Assembly (NCBI GenBank): GCA_964615775.1
Contig: CAZTQB010000001.1
Coordinates: 102,398 to 166,397, forward strand
DNA length: 64,000 nt
Reading direction: 5' to 3'
Origin: JALHOM01 sp964615775
GTDB taxonomy: Bacteria; Patescibacteriota; Saccharimonadia; Saccharimonadales; 2-12-FULL-41-12
Position numbers and translations under genes: made by a program. Positions 49,443 to 59,484 of this stretch are shown here, in pieces. The first letter of the stretch is position 1. Each line of letters begins with the position of its first letter. Under the pieces are notes generated by a model. It had not been told where the DNA came from, ran no database searches, and saw only the letters and a program-made list of their open reading frames with translations.

Positions 49443-51236
49443 CTAAAGCGTTTCGTAATATTCTTTGACTAGAAGTGCCATTAACTTTCGGCGTTCTTCC
49501 ATAAAATCGAAGAAATCTTCGTGTGTTGCTGTTACTAACGACCCAGGTATCGCATTACAAGCAAGGTTATCATTTAGTTCTGCATCGTTCGTAATATCAC
49601 TACCGAACGCTCCTTTGTACTCTTTAATTTTCGCCATATAATCGGCTGGCTCAAGATCGCTAACCTTAATATTTATGTCGTCTCTAAGGTACACGAAGTT
49701 TGCAATTTTGTTATAGTCGCTTCTATCGACACCGTGCTTTACCAAGTAGTTCTTAGGAAATACGTGGTGTACTTGAGCTGTAGTCATCGACTCGACCTTA
49801 TTGGCGTTAGACAAAAAACTCGATTTACCAAGTAGGTTTTGGGCTGCGACAAATACGTTCCAGTAAGGACTGGTGATGTTCGTTTTATTAAACTCATCGG
49901 GAAGCGTAGAAGACCAATAGATGTCTGTGAGTGTTTGCTCTTCAATTGTCTTGATAAATTTCTCGAGATCGCCTTTTTTCTTAATCTGTTTAATATCGTG
50001 TTCAAACTGAGTTTCAAATGAACCTGAATGACGGCCAGTTAAAAGCGACAGGACTAACAGCCTCTTTGTGTACTTGTTGGCAATAACAATGTCTTCTTCA
50101 ATATCACGAGCTCTTAAAAAGACTGCATAGACGTAGTTGATGACGTTTTTTGAGCCAAACATACCCGTGTACTTAAATCCAGATGCACGGAGAATATCTT
50201 GAACGAAGTGCTTGAAATGATACTCTCGTGTGAATTTATAGACACCAGTTTCTAGCTTTTTGAATGATTCATCAGCAATTTCTTTGTGATTATCACGAGT
50301 CTCGAAGTTTCTACCTGACAGAAGTGCCACTAAATCACTAAGCTTTCCTCTATTGAATTCAGTGAGTGCTGCAACACGTAGAATATCGTTATAGTCTGGA
50401 TCGTAAATATCATCGCTGTCTGATCTTAACCAGCTAATATGATTAAAATAGTCAGTAGCAACGAAGTGAGTGTCGTTTTCCTCAATATCTTTGAAGTGTG
50501 TTGGTTCAACGGCAAGATTGCAGAAGTAATCTATGAACTTCCTCAAACTCATTCCATACTCATCTCCAGGCTCGTCTTCATAGACAGCTATCTTGCTCAT
50601 AGCAAAATCGGCATTCGATAGGTTTACACCAGATGCATTTATACGGATGAATATTTCGTTAACTATTTCAATGGGTAGATCAGCAGACAAAACAATATTT
50701 CCAATGTTCTTGTTTTTGACTTGGATCAAACGAAGTACTCGGTCGTGGACTTTGCTTTTATCAGCTTCTGGGTTCTTTTCAATATAGCTCTCTAAAAACG
50801 CAAGCTGGTTGAAGTCGTCAGCCAATACATCTGAAATGTCTGTTATCCACTCAGCCCCACGTTCTGTACCTCTGTCTTTTACCTTAAATTCTTCCGTTAC
50901 TGGGTTGAACGATATGACAATCTTTTCGTATTTATACTTCTTGTTCATCACTTCTTTGCCAAGAATTGCTGCTCTGAGGGCGGTGATACGTTGCTGACCA
51001 TCGATTAAGACGTGCTTTCCTTGTGATGTAGTTCCATCCTTTAGACGCACGTGAGGATTTTGCCAAGTAATTATGTACCCGACAGGATAGCCTTGATAAA
51101 GGGAATCCATTAAATTTCTTACCTGGGATTTGCTCCACACAAAGGGTCTTTGTATCTCTGGTATTGCTACTACCCCTGACTGAACCCAGGATAACAGAAT
51201 ACTGACTGTTTGATTGTTGATTGAATATTTTTCCAT
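49443..51236 (-). CDS. DUF262/DUF1524 GmrSD-like protein
   Basis: 597 residues. The N-terminal ParB/sulfiredoxin-like domain has IPEIQRPFVWSKSQVRNLMDSLYQGYPVG and LIDGQQRITALRA (77-89), the nucleotide-hydrolysing motif of DUF262. The C-terminal region has VHHVFPKNYL at about 489 and NKIANFVYL, the HNH-type endonuclease (DUF1524). The two-domain layout is that of GmrSD-type modification-dependent enzymes that attack phage DNA, though here between a methyltransferase operon's genes. AGGAAG precedes the ATG. Three bases after the UvrD-like gene. Confidence 0.85.
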   Translation of the reverse strand: MEKYSINNQTVSILLSWVQSGVVAIPEIQRPFVWSKSQVRNLMDSLYQGYPVGYIITWQNPHVRLKDGTTSQGKHVLIDGQQRITALRAAILGKEVMNKKYKYEKIVISFNPVTEEFKVKDRGTERGAEWITDISDVLADDFNQLAFLESYIEKNPEADKSKVHDRVLRLIQVKNKNIGNIVLSADLPIEIVNEIFIRINASGVNLSNADFAMSKIAVYEDEPGDEYGMSLRKFIDYFCNLAVEPTHFKDIEENDTHFVATDYFNHISWLRSDSDDIYDPDYNDILRVAALTEFNRGKLSDLVALLSGRNFETRDNHKEIADESFKKLETGVYKFTREYHFKHFVQDILRASGFKYTGMFGSKNVINYVYAVFLRARDIEEDIVIANKYTKRLLVLSLLTGRHSGSFETQFEHDIKQIKKKGDLEKFIKTIEEQTLTDIYWSSTLPDEFNKTNITSPYWNVFVAAQNLLGKSSFLSNANKVESMTTAQVHHVFPKNYLVKHGVDRSDYNKIANFVYLRDDINIKVSDLEPADYMAKIKEYKGAFGSDITNDAELNDNLACNAIPGSLVTATHEDFFDFMEERRKLMALLVKEYYETL

Positions 51237-51239
51237 AGT

Positions 51240-52892
51240 TTAAAACACTTCCTTTCTTTCAACAGAAATCCAGTCGACAAACACGGGTTCTGTAGTTTTA
51301 CTTGTATAAATTGATACCTTCTTGCGTGATCTAGTGAGTGCCACCAGAAATTTATTAATACTCTCGTCGTCAATGTCGCCCGACCTCGGCAATAAGTATG
51401 TGTCATCAAAATTAATCAGGAATACATAATCATAAGAAAGCCCCTTCGAGCCTAGTATAGTCGTGATTTTAATTTTAACTGCTTGATGTACGTCGGTTGA
51501 ATAACTGTTATTGAAGATTAACCCCTTCGCAAATTTCTCACCAAGACTATTTGCATCGATTCCTAGATTAGAGAACAATAAGTTTCGGTCTTCATCATTC
51601 GTAATTACATCACCATTTTGTACCTTTACTGTAAGTGCACGTAGTTTTTTAATCAATGCGATCGTTGTATTCGGTAAGCAATCCTTAAAGCTAGTTGATA
51701 AGTCTGAACTTTTCTTTACAGCTTCTGTGAATGGGTCATCATCAAGCACTGCTTCTGCCGCTAGTCTCCAACCTAAGTTGGAATCTTTATCATCAAACAA
51801 TATTCTTAGTCCTAATAATAAAAGGGTATTAGTGTCATTTGAAGATGAATCGCCAGTAACGTTGCTGTAACCTTTTTTTCTTAATGCTTCTGCAAGCCTA
51901 TTTATCTGTTTTTTTAAAGGGCAGATTATCAATACATCAAAACTAGGTTCAATCTCAAAAATCGTTTTTATTGCACGATCTATCATATATGCATTTTGTA
52001 AGTCGTATACTCTCTTTCTTACTTCTATCTTTGGGTACAGGCTAGAGTATCTATCTTTCTTTTCATCTGGAAAGTAGAGATATTGCTTGGGTATTCTGGT
52101 TGTAAGATGTCCATTTTCTTGTGCCTTGTTTAGGAAGTCGTGAAATGCGTCAATGACCACACTTGTACTCCTTGAGCAGTATGGAAGTTCAAAAGTTTCA
52201 TAGTCATCATCGTTGTGCAGACTCCTAATTTTGTCAGGTCTAGAATGCTTGAATGAGTATAGCGACTGATCGTCGTCGCCAGCAATTAACACAGGACTTT
52301 TACTGGCTAGTAGCTCTATAAGCTTAGCTTCAAGCTCATTAAAGTCTTGGAATTCATCAATCATTATTAAGTCATATTCAGGTATAGCGTTAGTATCTGA
52401 CTCGTAAAGTTTCACTAGATCATAAACGATCATAGTAGCATCGTAAGCTTTGTAATATCCTCTTCTTGTGCCTAGATAATCTAAGCCAGCTTGTTTGTCA
52501 TCTATATCAAGATTGCTCAAAGCTTCCGTTAGGGAGTAGCCAAGATCTTGATCGAACTCTTTAGAGTAATCTTGTTCAATTACAGCCATTAGATTCATAC
52601 ATATACTCTGATTACTTCGGAGTTTTTTAGCTGCATAACTGTGGAGGGTCGAGACTTCAGCTAAGCCGTGCATATCAACTGAAAGGTCTTTAACCAATTC
52701 ATTAATGAACGTCAGTACGAGAATTTTATTCCTATTTTCTTTCTTTAACTTTTTAGCAACCTGCTGAAATAAAAAACTTTTTCCCGTTCCTGGACCCGCC
52801 ATAACGAGCCTTTTGCGAGAATCGGAATCAATTACTTTCTGAGAGTGCTCAGCTCTTTTGTCGGCGTGTACTTTGTAGCTAGCATCATCCAT
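51240..52892 (-). CDS. UvrD-like superfamily 1 helicase
   Basis: 550 residues. Walker A GPGTGKS at 33-39, DEFQDF at 179-184, GDDDQSLYSFKHSRP at 205-219, and a late LGSKGLSYDYVFLI (motif V) with VALTRSRKKVSIYTS (motif VI). Shorter than housekeeping UvrD (720), with reduced 1B/2B domains; the same build occurs in defence helicases such as GajB. Starts seven bases after the methyltransferase stop. It should use ATP to move along DNA, likely feeding the nuclease partners in this operon. Confidence 0.9.
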   Translation of the reverse strand: MDDASYKVHADKRAEHSQKVIDSDSRKRLVMAGPGTGKSFLFQQVAKKLKKENRNKILVLTFINELVKDLSVDMHGLAEVSTLHSYAAKKLRSNQSICMNLMAVIEQDYSKEFDQDLGYSLTEALSNLDIDDKQAGLDYLGTRRGYYKAYDATMIVYDLVKLYESDTNAIPEYDLIMIDEFQDFNELEAKLIELLASKSPVLIAGDDDQSLYSFKHSRPDKIRSLHNDDDYETFELPYCSRSTSVVIDAFHDFLNKAQENGHLTTRIPKQYLYFPDEKKDRYSSLYPKIEVRKRVYDLQNAYMIDRAIKTIFEIEPSFDVLIICPLKKQINRLAEALRKKGYSNVTGDSSSNDTNTLLLLGLRILFDDKDSNLGWRLAAEAVLDDDPFTEAVKKSSDLSTSFKDCLPNTTIALIKKLRALTVKVQNGDVITNDEDRNLLFSNLGIDANSLGEKFAKGLIFNNSYSTDVHQAVKIKITTILGSKGLSYDYVFLINFDDTYLLPRSGDIDDESINKFLVALTRSRKKVSIYTSKTTEPVFVDWISVERKEVF

Positions 52893-52899
52893 AAATCAA

Positions 52900-55887
52900 C
52901 TACTCTTCCGTGCTATCTGTTCTAAACTCGAGCTCAAAACTAATTAAGTAGTTGGTTTGCTCGTCAGTTAGTCCGTATGCACTTTGCAGGATTCGATCAA
53001 TTTTATCTAGATATATTTTAGAAAGTCTCGCTCTGTACTCCTTGAATTCAGAAATATTATTGTAATTTGCTTTTTTTATAACGGCGTTTTTTTCAAGATC
53101 AATCAGATATTTATCAAAAGTAGAAATCAATTCGGATTTTTTCGCCTCTTCTATTTCAGGAATTGGGCACATTAGTACTTCAGAAACATTTAAGTCTAGA
53201 TTATTTGAGTAGGCTTGTGATAGCCAAAAATAGAGATTACTGCTTAATATGGCTCCTATTATTCTTGAATCAATTTCAGGCTTTATGTAAATAGGCTTTT
53301 CTTTAGAGGATCCCGTTGGATGTGTCGATATGACGTGGTAGTATCTACCGCCTGAAGTTCTATAATAAACAACATTTTCATTTGATTTCGTGGATACATA
53401 ATCCTTTAGTTGTTTATGATTCCTTAGTTTGTCTAAAATAGCGAGCTCTATGTCGGAACCAATTTTTGCAAATCTACCAGTAACTCTGTGTTCAATACTG
53501 TTCACAAAACTAAGATTGTCAATTATTGTTCGTACGTCCGTGCTTGAGTACCTCTTTAAAACTCCAGTTGTGAGCAGTTCTTGGGTTTGATTTCCGTCCT
53601 TATTCGCTAGAACAATTGATACTCGTTGGTCGGCATTATCAAAAATCTTTTTAGGTCGATTTGAATATGTAGAAACCTGAATAAGTCCGCAGTCCTTCAG
53701 CATCATATTATGTAAAGCAGACATACTCTCACTTGATGTGAAGGCTAATGGAACAATGTAGCAAAGCACTCCTTTATCTTTAATAGTATGAAATAGCCCA
53801 AGATCAATGAAGAGAGCATATGTATCAAGTGAGCCTTTTTGTACACCAGATATTGTCTTAGCACTGTCATAGAATTCTTTGTATATCTTCTTATCCGAGG
53901 CAGGCACCTTAGCACCGTAAGGAGGGTTGCCAATCACAATCCTAAATCCTTCGCTTACTCCGAACATCTGATCGGCACTGAAGAAATCAGCAGGATGTAA
54001 GTTGATGAATGGGTTGAAACTCTGAAGCTGTTTAGTTCTTCTGTCGTCAAAAAGTGTTTTTTGGTTTATCAATTTGTAGTAATCAGATTGTAATTTCTTC
54101 TTACTCTCTGGCTTACGAGCATTGAAGTATTTGTTTCTGAGTTCTTTAAGCTTTTCGTGCAAGTCGTTATCGCTCAATAGGCTAGCCTGACCATTACCGT
54201 CTAAGGGCATTAAGCTATTTGCACACACGAATTTGAAATCCAGGTTTGGTAGCGGTGCAACATCTTTGCCGTCGCCCTCGTCAACTACGAGAGAAAGCCA
54301 AGCACGCAAACGTGCAATTTCTACTGCCATCGGCTCTATATCAACACCAAAAATATTGTTCTGTATGACTGATAGTTTAGTAACGTAAGGATCGAATCTA
54401 TTTTCTATTCTTTCGTAAGTCTTAAGCATTAGCTGCAACATACCCATAGGGTATGCACCTGAGCCACACGCAGGATCAAGAATTGTAACTTTATCTAACG
54501 CATCGATAATGCTCGCTCTATACGACTTAATTTTATCTCTGACGTTGTTGCTTTTTGCTTTAGCCCATTCGCTATCAGATATATCAAGTAAATTGTCTAC
54601 AGCTTCTTTAACATAATCATCTTTCCCGAGTTCATTATAGAGATACTGTCTAAGGCTCTCTCTGCACATATAACCAACAATTTCACGAGGAGTGTAGAAT
54701 GTACCCTTGGCTTTAGTAGCTTTCTTGCCTGTTTCGTCAATCTGCGTTGCAAGTAAGCTTTCAAAAACACGACCTAGCATTTCAGGGTCAATAGCGATTT
54801 GCTCATACTCTGGGCTTGATTCGTCAGTAGTGAAGTTGAACTCTTCAAAGTGATCGTACAAGTTTGTGAAGAAGCCTTCAGGCAATGTTAACGATTCATC
54901 TTTGTACCAGTCGTTCTCGTGGGGTTCAAAAAGTCCACCATTTAAGTAAGGTGTTTTTTGATCTGTCTTAAATAAGTTTGGTCGATCGTCTACAAGAAGT
55001 TCTGGAAATAGTGCCTTCTGATGCTGTTTGGTTAGTTCATCACGTTCATCGACAGGAGTATTTAGGGTTAGGAAGAATAGTCGTTCTAAAGATTGCTTGT
55101 AGTATGAAGTAGCATCTGCACCCTGAGCATTAAAATACCCAACATTTTCATCAATAATGCCTTTTTTACGCAAAAACCAGCAGAACAGTAAACGTCCAAG
55201 TAATCTGCTCGCGAACAGCTTAGCTTCTTCTTCATCTTTATCAATAGACTTAAGGTGTTGTAGTAGTTCTGTAAAGCTGTTTGATACCCCATCGTAGAAC
55301 TTTTGGTTAACACTCTTCAGCTTGAAGCTTTCCCAGAGAGTAGTGTGCAGAGCTTCTTGAGTCTTAAGCGATCCTGCACCGATCCATTTTTCAAATATCT
55401 CTCTTTGAGTATTATTCAGTCGTCCTGAAAGCTCAACAATACGTAAATTACCACGATTGCTCAGTACTACTTGTAATGCCTTGCCGTTAGGGGAGAGGAA
55501 GAAGTCTAGACCGACTTTATAGCGTTCGTTATGTGTAAACTCTTCATCTTCGTAGTTTGGTGTAAAGTGAACACCTCCTGCAAGTATCTGGCGAGACCGC
55601 TTTTTAAGCCAGTAGAATTTAGCTTGTAGTAGTGGTGCATCTGCTAGGTCAAAGCAAGCTCTATCGCTCTTAAAGATAGGGTGTGGCTGAAACCAACTGT
55701 CGTATCGTTCTGCATTTGGAAGCTCAATACTAGATTCAAAGACATCCTCTACAGATTTAGTATTTGCATTGCCGATGAGCGTAACGATCTCATTCGCCAG
55801 TTCAATGCCTTTATCTACGGAAGGGTTCACATCCAACTGCGAAAGGAGTTCATTTACTCGTGTTGCGAAGTCAGTATTATTTGGCAT
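52900..55887 (-). CDS. Eco57I/PglX-like adenine-N6 DNA methyltransferase
   Basis: 995 residues from ATG at 55887, chosen because GGGAG lies nine bases before it; a longer frame would add 26 residues inside the helicase gene. Motif I LDPACGSG at about 470 and motif IV NPPYGA at about 652; YTPREIVGYMCRESL precedes motif I. The N-terminal 400 residues are a helical region as in type IIG and BREX-type enzymes; the C-terminus (about 700-990) resembles the TaqI-like specificity domain. It would methylate adenine at a defined site. Overlaps the helicase gene by 11 bases. Confidence 0.92.
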   Translation of the reverse strand: MPNNTDFATRVNELLSQLDVNPSVDKGIELANEIVTLIGNANTKSVEDVFESSIELPNAERYDSWFQPHPIFKSDRACFDLADAPLLQAKFYWLKKRSRQILAGGVHFTPNYEDEEFTHNERYKVGLDFFLSPNGKALQVVLSNRGNLRIVELSGRLNNTQREIFEKWIGAGSLKTQEALHTTLWESFKLKSVNQKFYDGVSNSFTELLQHLKSIDKDEEEAKLFASRLLGRLLFCWFLRKKGIIDENVGYFNAQGADATSYYKQSLERLFFLTLNTPVDERDELTKQHQKALFPELLVDDRPNLFKTDQKTPYLNGGLFEPHENDWYKDESLTLPEGFFTNLYDHFEEFNFTTDESSPEYEQIAIDPEMLGRVFESLLATQIDETGKKATKAKGTFYTPREIVGYMCRESLRQYLYNELGKDDYVKEAVDNLLDISDSEWAKAKSNNVRDKIKSYRASIIDALDKVTILDPACGSGAYPMGMLQLMLKTYERIENRFDPYVTKLSVIQNNIFGVDIEPMAVEIARLRAWLSLVVDEGDGKDVAPLPNLDFKFVCANSLMPLDGNGQASLLSDNDLHEKLKELRNKYFNARKPESKKKLQSDYYKLINQKTLFDDRRTKQLQSFNPFINLHPADFFSADQMFGVSEGFRIVIGNPPYGAKVPASDKKIYKEFYDSAKTISGVQKGSLDTYALFIDLGLFHTIKDKGVLCYIVPLAFTSSESMSALHNMMLKDCGLIQVSTYSNRPKKIFDNADQRVSIVLANKDGNQTQELLTTGVLKRYSSTDVRTIIDNLSFVNSIEHRVTGRFAKIGSDIELAILDKLRNHKQLKDYVSTKSNENVVYYRTSGGRYYHVISTHPTGSSKEKPIYIKPEIDSRIIGAILSSNLYFWLSQAYSNNLDLNVSEVLMCPIPEIEEAKKSELISTFDKYLIDLEKNAVIKKANYNNISEFKEYRARLSKIYLDKIDRILQSAYGLTDEQTNYLISFELEFRTDSTEE

Positions 55888-58800
55888 AGAACAACACTCC
55901 CTCGACACTGCTAACCTCTTTTTCGTCAGACTTGTGTGCCTCAAGCTTGGCAACAGCTTTCTCAAAACCGTTAATAGTGTTAGGGAGAAGTTGTTGATGT
56001 GTTTTCAGATCTTGGTTCGCTTTGCGGAACAGATCTCGCATTCGTTTATCGTCTTGTTTCGTGACGATATGTTCTAGGCTTGTATCTACTGCAACGCCTG
56101 GCAATACTTTTGTAAGTTCATTCAGAACATTCTTGATGGACGGAGTAATCTTGAACGAGCTTTTCTTTTTAACTGCTTGGCGTTTTGCGAGAGCAAGGAT
56201 GTATTTTTTAGCTAGTTCTCGGTCATATCCGATACGGTCGGCTTTACGTTCGCTATCATCTGCGGTTGTGCGAAGGTGTTTTAAGGCTTCAATAGTCTCA
56301 ACAGCATCAACCATATAGCCACTAAGGGCGTCGGACTCTACGAATATATGTGTTTCAAAATCTACGCCTGTTTCTGTAGTAGTGCCTCGTGAGCGAGTCA
56401 AAGACAAGATAGTTGGGGTGTTTATGTCAGACTTGGCAGACTCTGGTACATAACCCCATTTACCAACAGGAATATTTTGAACTCGTGCTTTATCATCATC
56501 GCTTGCATCGCTTAAGAACTTGCGAAGATCAAGCACGTATTCGTCTATGCTCAGGAACTCTTCGTCATCACCATCAAGCTCACTAAAGGTTTCGGTAGCT
56601 TTGTCGGCGTCATATAGGTCAAGTACAGCGTTTTCTCGCTCTTCAGATTTCTCAGCTTCTTCAATTTCGTCAATATATTCAATTGGGTTTTCAGTTTCTC
56701 CAAGCACCGATTGATCAGTACCGACTGTGAATTTGATGCGATCAATCTTCTGCTCTAGTCGCTGTACTAACTTTAGGTAACTTTCCAGATTAGTTTCTGG
56801 GTGCATATTGTAGATGTAAACATTTGGATGCTCTGAGCCAAGTCGATTGATACGACCGTTACGCTGAATCATTCGCACTGGATTCCAGTGAAGATCAAAG
56901 TTGATCAGCGTACCGCAATCTTGAAGGTTTTGACCTTCACTCAGTACGTCAGTAGCAAACAAGTAATCAATCTGCTGGTCTACCGCAATATCTTTACCAG
57001 TCTTAGACTTTGGTGAGAAGCGATTAACAATTTCTTCTGCTTGAGACTTCGTGTCTCCTGTTAAGAAGGCAGACTTTTGACCAAATTCTGGTGTAGATAT
57101 AAGGCTTGGCAATTTTTCACTTAGGTATTTGATAGTATCGGCGTAGTAGCTGAACACTAACACCTTTTTACCAGCTTTTTGCTTGGAGATGATGTCCGTG
57201 AGTAACTCGCTGAATGAATTGAGCTTATCGTCATTGTCTTCTAGTGCACGACAGACTTCAATAAGTACGCCCAAAAGTTGTTGATCTTTTTGGATGTCTT
57301 CCTTTAGTACTTGGACGTTGTACTTCTCAGTATCTGCTTGGATTAGATCAATTTGATCGTCTTGCTCTGCATTAACATTATGATCTGCAACAAGTTCTAG
57401 ATCATCTCCGAATACTGACTGTATCGCTTGAATGTCTTTGAACTTAATGATGTAGCCTTCATCGAGTTTGCCAGCAAAGTAATTGAGTTTTTCTTGATAG
57501 TTTTCTAGTGATTTACGCAGTGCATACTGCGAGCTTTCTAAACGCTTGAGCAGAGTTACACGAAGCATATTGTGAACACTCATCTGACTTTGAAGCGTGA
57601 ATGACTGTTCAGGCGGTAGCTTAAACTGCTTTATTTCATCTGGGGTTTTACCATAAAAACGGTGTTGGTATGTTTCGGAGCGGTATGGTGAGAAACCTAG
57701 TAGCAACAAGACCTGGAACACGTTTACAAACACATTGTCAGTGTATTCGTCTTCTGTAGTTTCAATGCCAGTAATTAGATCAAGTGGATGTTGAGTTCGT
57801 TGCGTTTGCTCAAGTAGCGAATCCACGTCTAATTTGCGTGGATCCTTGCCAGAGAACACGTTGATATTATTGTTTATGACATTATTAACGCTTGAGCCAA
57901 GATTATCGCTAAAACTATACGGCGAAGGTACGACTTCACTAACTGGGAACCGACGAACTTTTCCATCGTTACCGATTAAACCGCCTTCTTGCTCAATACC
58001 ACGACGAGTAGTACGAACAAGGAAGTGGCGAAGCCCTTGACGCATAATTCGGTTAACTTTGTTGAAGTCAGGCTTTTCTCCTTTGTTCTCTGCTTTAGCC
58101 ATTTCACTAGACAAACGTTTAACAGCTTCAAAGAAGTCAATTACCTCGTTCTTCTTTGTGGTTGGGTAAACAACTGGGAAAGATTCAAGACTGCCTTTGG
58201 CGGCTAACTGAATCTGATTCACAAAATCCGTCAATGAATTATTGATAGGAGTAGCCGTAAGTAACAGCACCTTGCTTTCAGGATTGTCGCTAAACCATTC
58301 CAAAAGCTCTTGATGTCGTTTGCTGGCGTCATTACGAAGGTTGTGAGCTTCGTCAATCACAAACATATCCACTTCAGCGTAACGATCCAGTTCTCGAGCT
58401 CTTTGAATAGAGTTTGTGTCTTGCATTGAAAGAATTTCAAAGTCGCTTGGCAGTAAACCATATACCGTTGCAAGTTCATCACGCCACTGTTGGGTAAGGC
58501 TGGCAGGGGCAATAACGTAAATGCGTCGTTTCTGCTTTTCGTGAGCATAGTGCTTGATAACCGCACCAGCAGTAATTGTTTTACCAAGACCAACAGAGTC
58601 TGCAAGCATTGCGAGACCATACTTATTTAGCTTCTTGAGGAGTAACTGTGCGTTGCGTTGTTGGAATGCATAGAGAATATCGGTAGTGTCTGCTGATAGT
58701 TGCTCGTCATCCACGATTTCATCTTGGTACAACTCCCAAAGCGTTTTTATGTACATATCGTAAGGACTGTACATAAGATCGCCCACTGGAGAGTCGCCGA

Positions 58801-59410
58801 GCAATTCAGAGAATCTACCATCCCATTTTTCAGTCAGTTCATCGTTCCAAACTTTATCAAACCAGCTTAAGTGTCCGTGATCGTCGGTGTCTGCTCTAGG
58901 AGTAGACTTCACGATACGGTAATCGTCTTCAAGTGCATTCAGTTCGGTATTTGCAGTGAGTCCAGCTCGTGTAAAGTTGGACGAGCCAATAATTCCGATG
59001 GCTGATTCACTTTCGTAATCTCCAAAGATATAGCACTTAGAGTGCAAGAAGCTACGACGATAGACTCGCACTTCTAAACGACCATCAGCAATTAACTCCT
59101 TCAGATCAGTTACTAGCTTGCGGTAGTTTTCGTCTTGGGGGAGGGTTGCAAGATCAAAACTAATATCTTTATCAGGAAACGCCTGTTCAGGTTCTTCTAG
59201 TTTGAGCTTTGCTTTGTAACGAGGCATCAAAGGTTCTTGTCCTATCAATAGGCGAATTGATTTATAGTTTTTGATTTCATCAAACAAAATTTGCGTGCCA
59301 GGAAGATCCCAGTACCCTGTGGCTATTGAGAGATGCTCGTGAGTTTTACTAAGCTCCCTGAGCGTGTCTCCCAATTGTTTACGCTCATTGTCTATAATTT
59401 TTGGTAACAT
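55877..59410 (-). CDS. PLD-nuclease and SNF2-type helicase fusion
   Basis: 1177 residues. Residues about 20-150 form a phospholipase D-like nuclease domain with HSKCYIFGD (His123, Lys125, Asp131) and GSSNFTRAG. The helicase has Walker A DSVGLGKT (271-278), DEAH (353-356), LLLTATPINN and QRNGRINRLGS (motif VI). Single-HKD proteins of this type can dimerise to cut DNA. Helicases with an attached PLD domain beside an adenine methyltransferase recall DISARM and type I restriction, but the other core genes of those systems are missing. TATACT at 59423-59418 implies an almost leaderless transcript. First gene of the operon. Confidence 0.9.
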   Translation of the reverse strand: MLPKIIDNERKQLGDTLRELSKTHEHLSIATGYWDLPGTQILFDEIKNYKSIRLLIGQEPLMPRYKAKLKLEEPEQAFPDKDISFDLATLPQDENYRKLVTDLKELIADGRLEVRVYRRSFLHSKCYIFGDYESESAIGIIGSSNFTRAGLTANTELNALEDDYRIVKSTPRADTDDHGHLSWFDKVWNDELTEKWDGRFSELLGDSPVGDLMYSPYDMYIKTLWELYQDEIVDDEQLSADTTDILYAFQQRNAQLLLKKLNKYGLAMLADSVGLGKTITAGAVIKHYAHEKQKRRIYVIAPASLTQQWRDELATVYGLLPSDFEILSMQDTNSIQRARELDRYAEVDMFVIDEAHNLRNDASKRHQELLEWFSDNPESKVLLLTATPINNSLTDFVNQIQLAAKGSLESFPVVYPTTKKNEVIDFFEAVKRLSSEMAKAENKGEKPDFNKVNRIMRQGLRHFLVRTTRRGIEQEGGLIGNDGKVRRFPVSEVVPSPYSFSDNLGSSVNNVINNNINVFSGKDPRKLDVDSLLEQTQRTQHPLDLITGIETTEDEYTDNVFVNVFQVLLLLGFSPYRSETYQHRFYGKTPDEIKQFKLPPEQSFTLQSQMSVHNMLRVTLLKRLESSQYALRKSLENYQEKLNYFAGKLDEGYIIKFKDIQAIQSVFGDDLELVADHNVNAEQDDQIDLIQADTEKYNVQVLKEDIQKDQQLLGVLIEVCRALEDNDDKLNSFSELLTDIISKQKAGKKVLVFSYYADTIKYLSEKLPSLISTPEFGQKSAFLTGDTKSQAEEIVNRFSPKSKTGKDIAVDQQIDYLFATDVLSEGQNLQDCGTLINFDLHWNPVRMIQRNGRINRLGSEHPNVYIYNMHPETNLESYLKLVQRLEQKIDRIKFTVGTDQSVLGETENPIEYIDEIEEAEKSEERENAVLDLYDADKATETFSELDGDDEEFLSIDEYVLDLRKFLSDASDDDKARVQNIPVGKWGYVPESAKSDINTPTILSLTRSRGTTTETGVDFETHIFVESDALSGYMVDAVETIEALKHLRTTADDSERKADRIGYDRELAKKYILALAKRQAVKKKSSFKITPSIKNVLNELTKVLPGVAVDTSLEHIVTKQDDKRMRDLFRKANQDLKTHQQLLPNTINGFEKAVAKLEAHKSDEKEVSSVEGVLFYAK

Positions 59411-59484
59411 CTGTTATAGTATACATCTTTTACTTCTTAATTCTCTAGTTAAAAGCGACTTTTGCAACAATTTCGTCAACAAAA

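Noticed and set aside
55888..55965. 26-residue N-terminal extension of the adenine methyltransferase
   Set aside because: Lies inside the helicase gene; the ATG at 55887 has its own Shine-Dalgarno.
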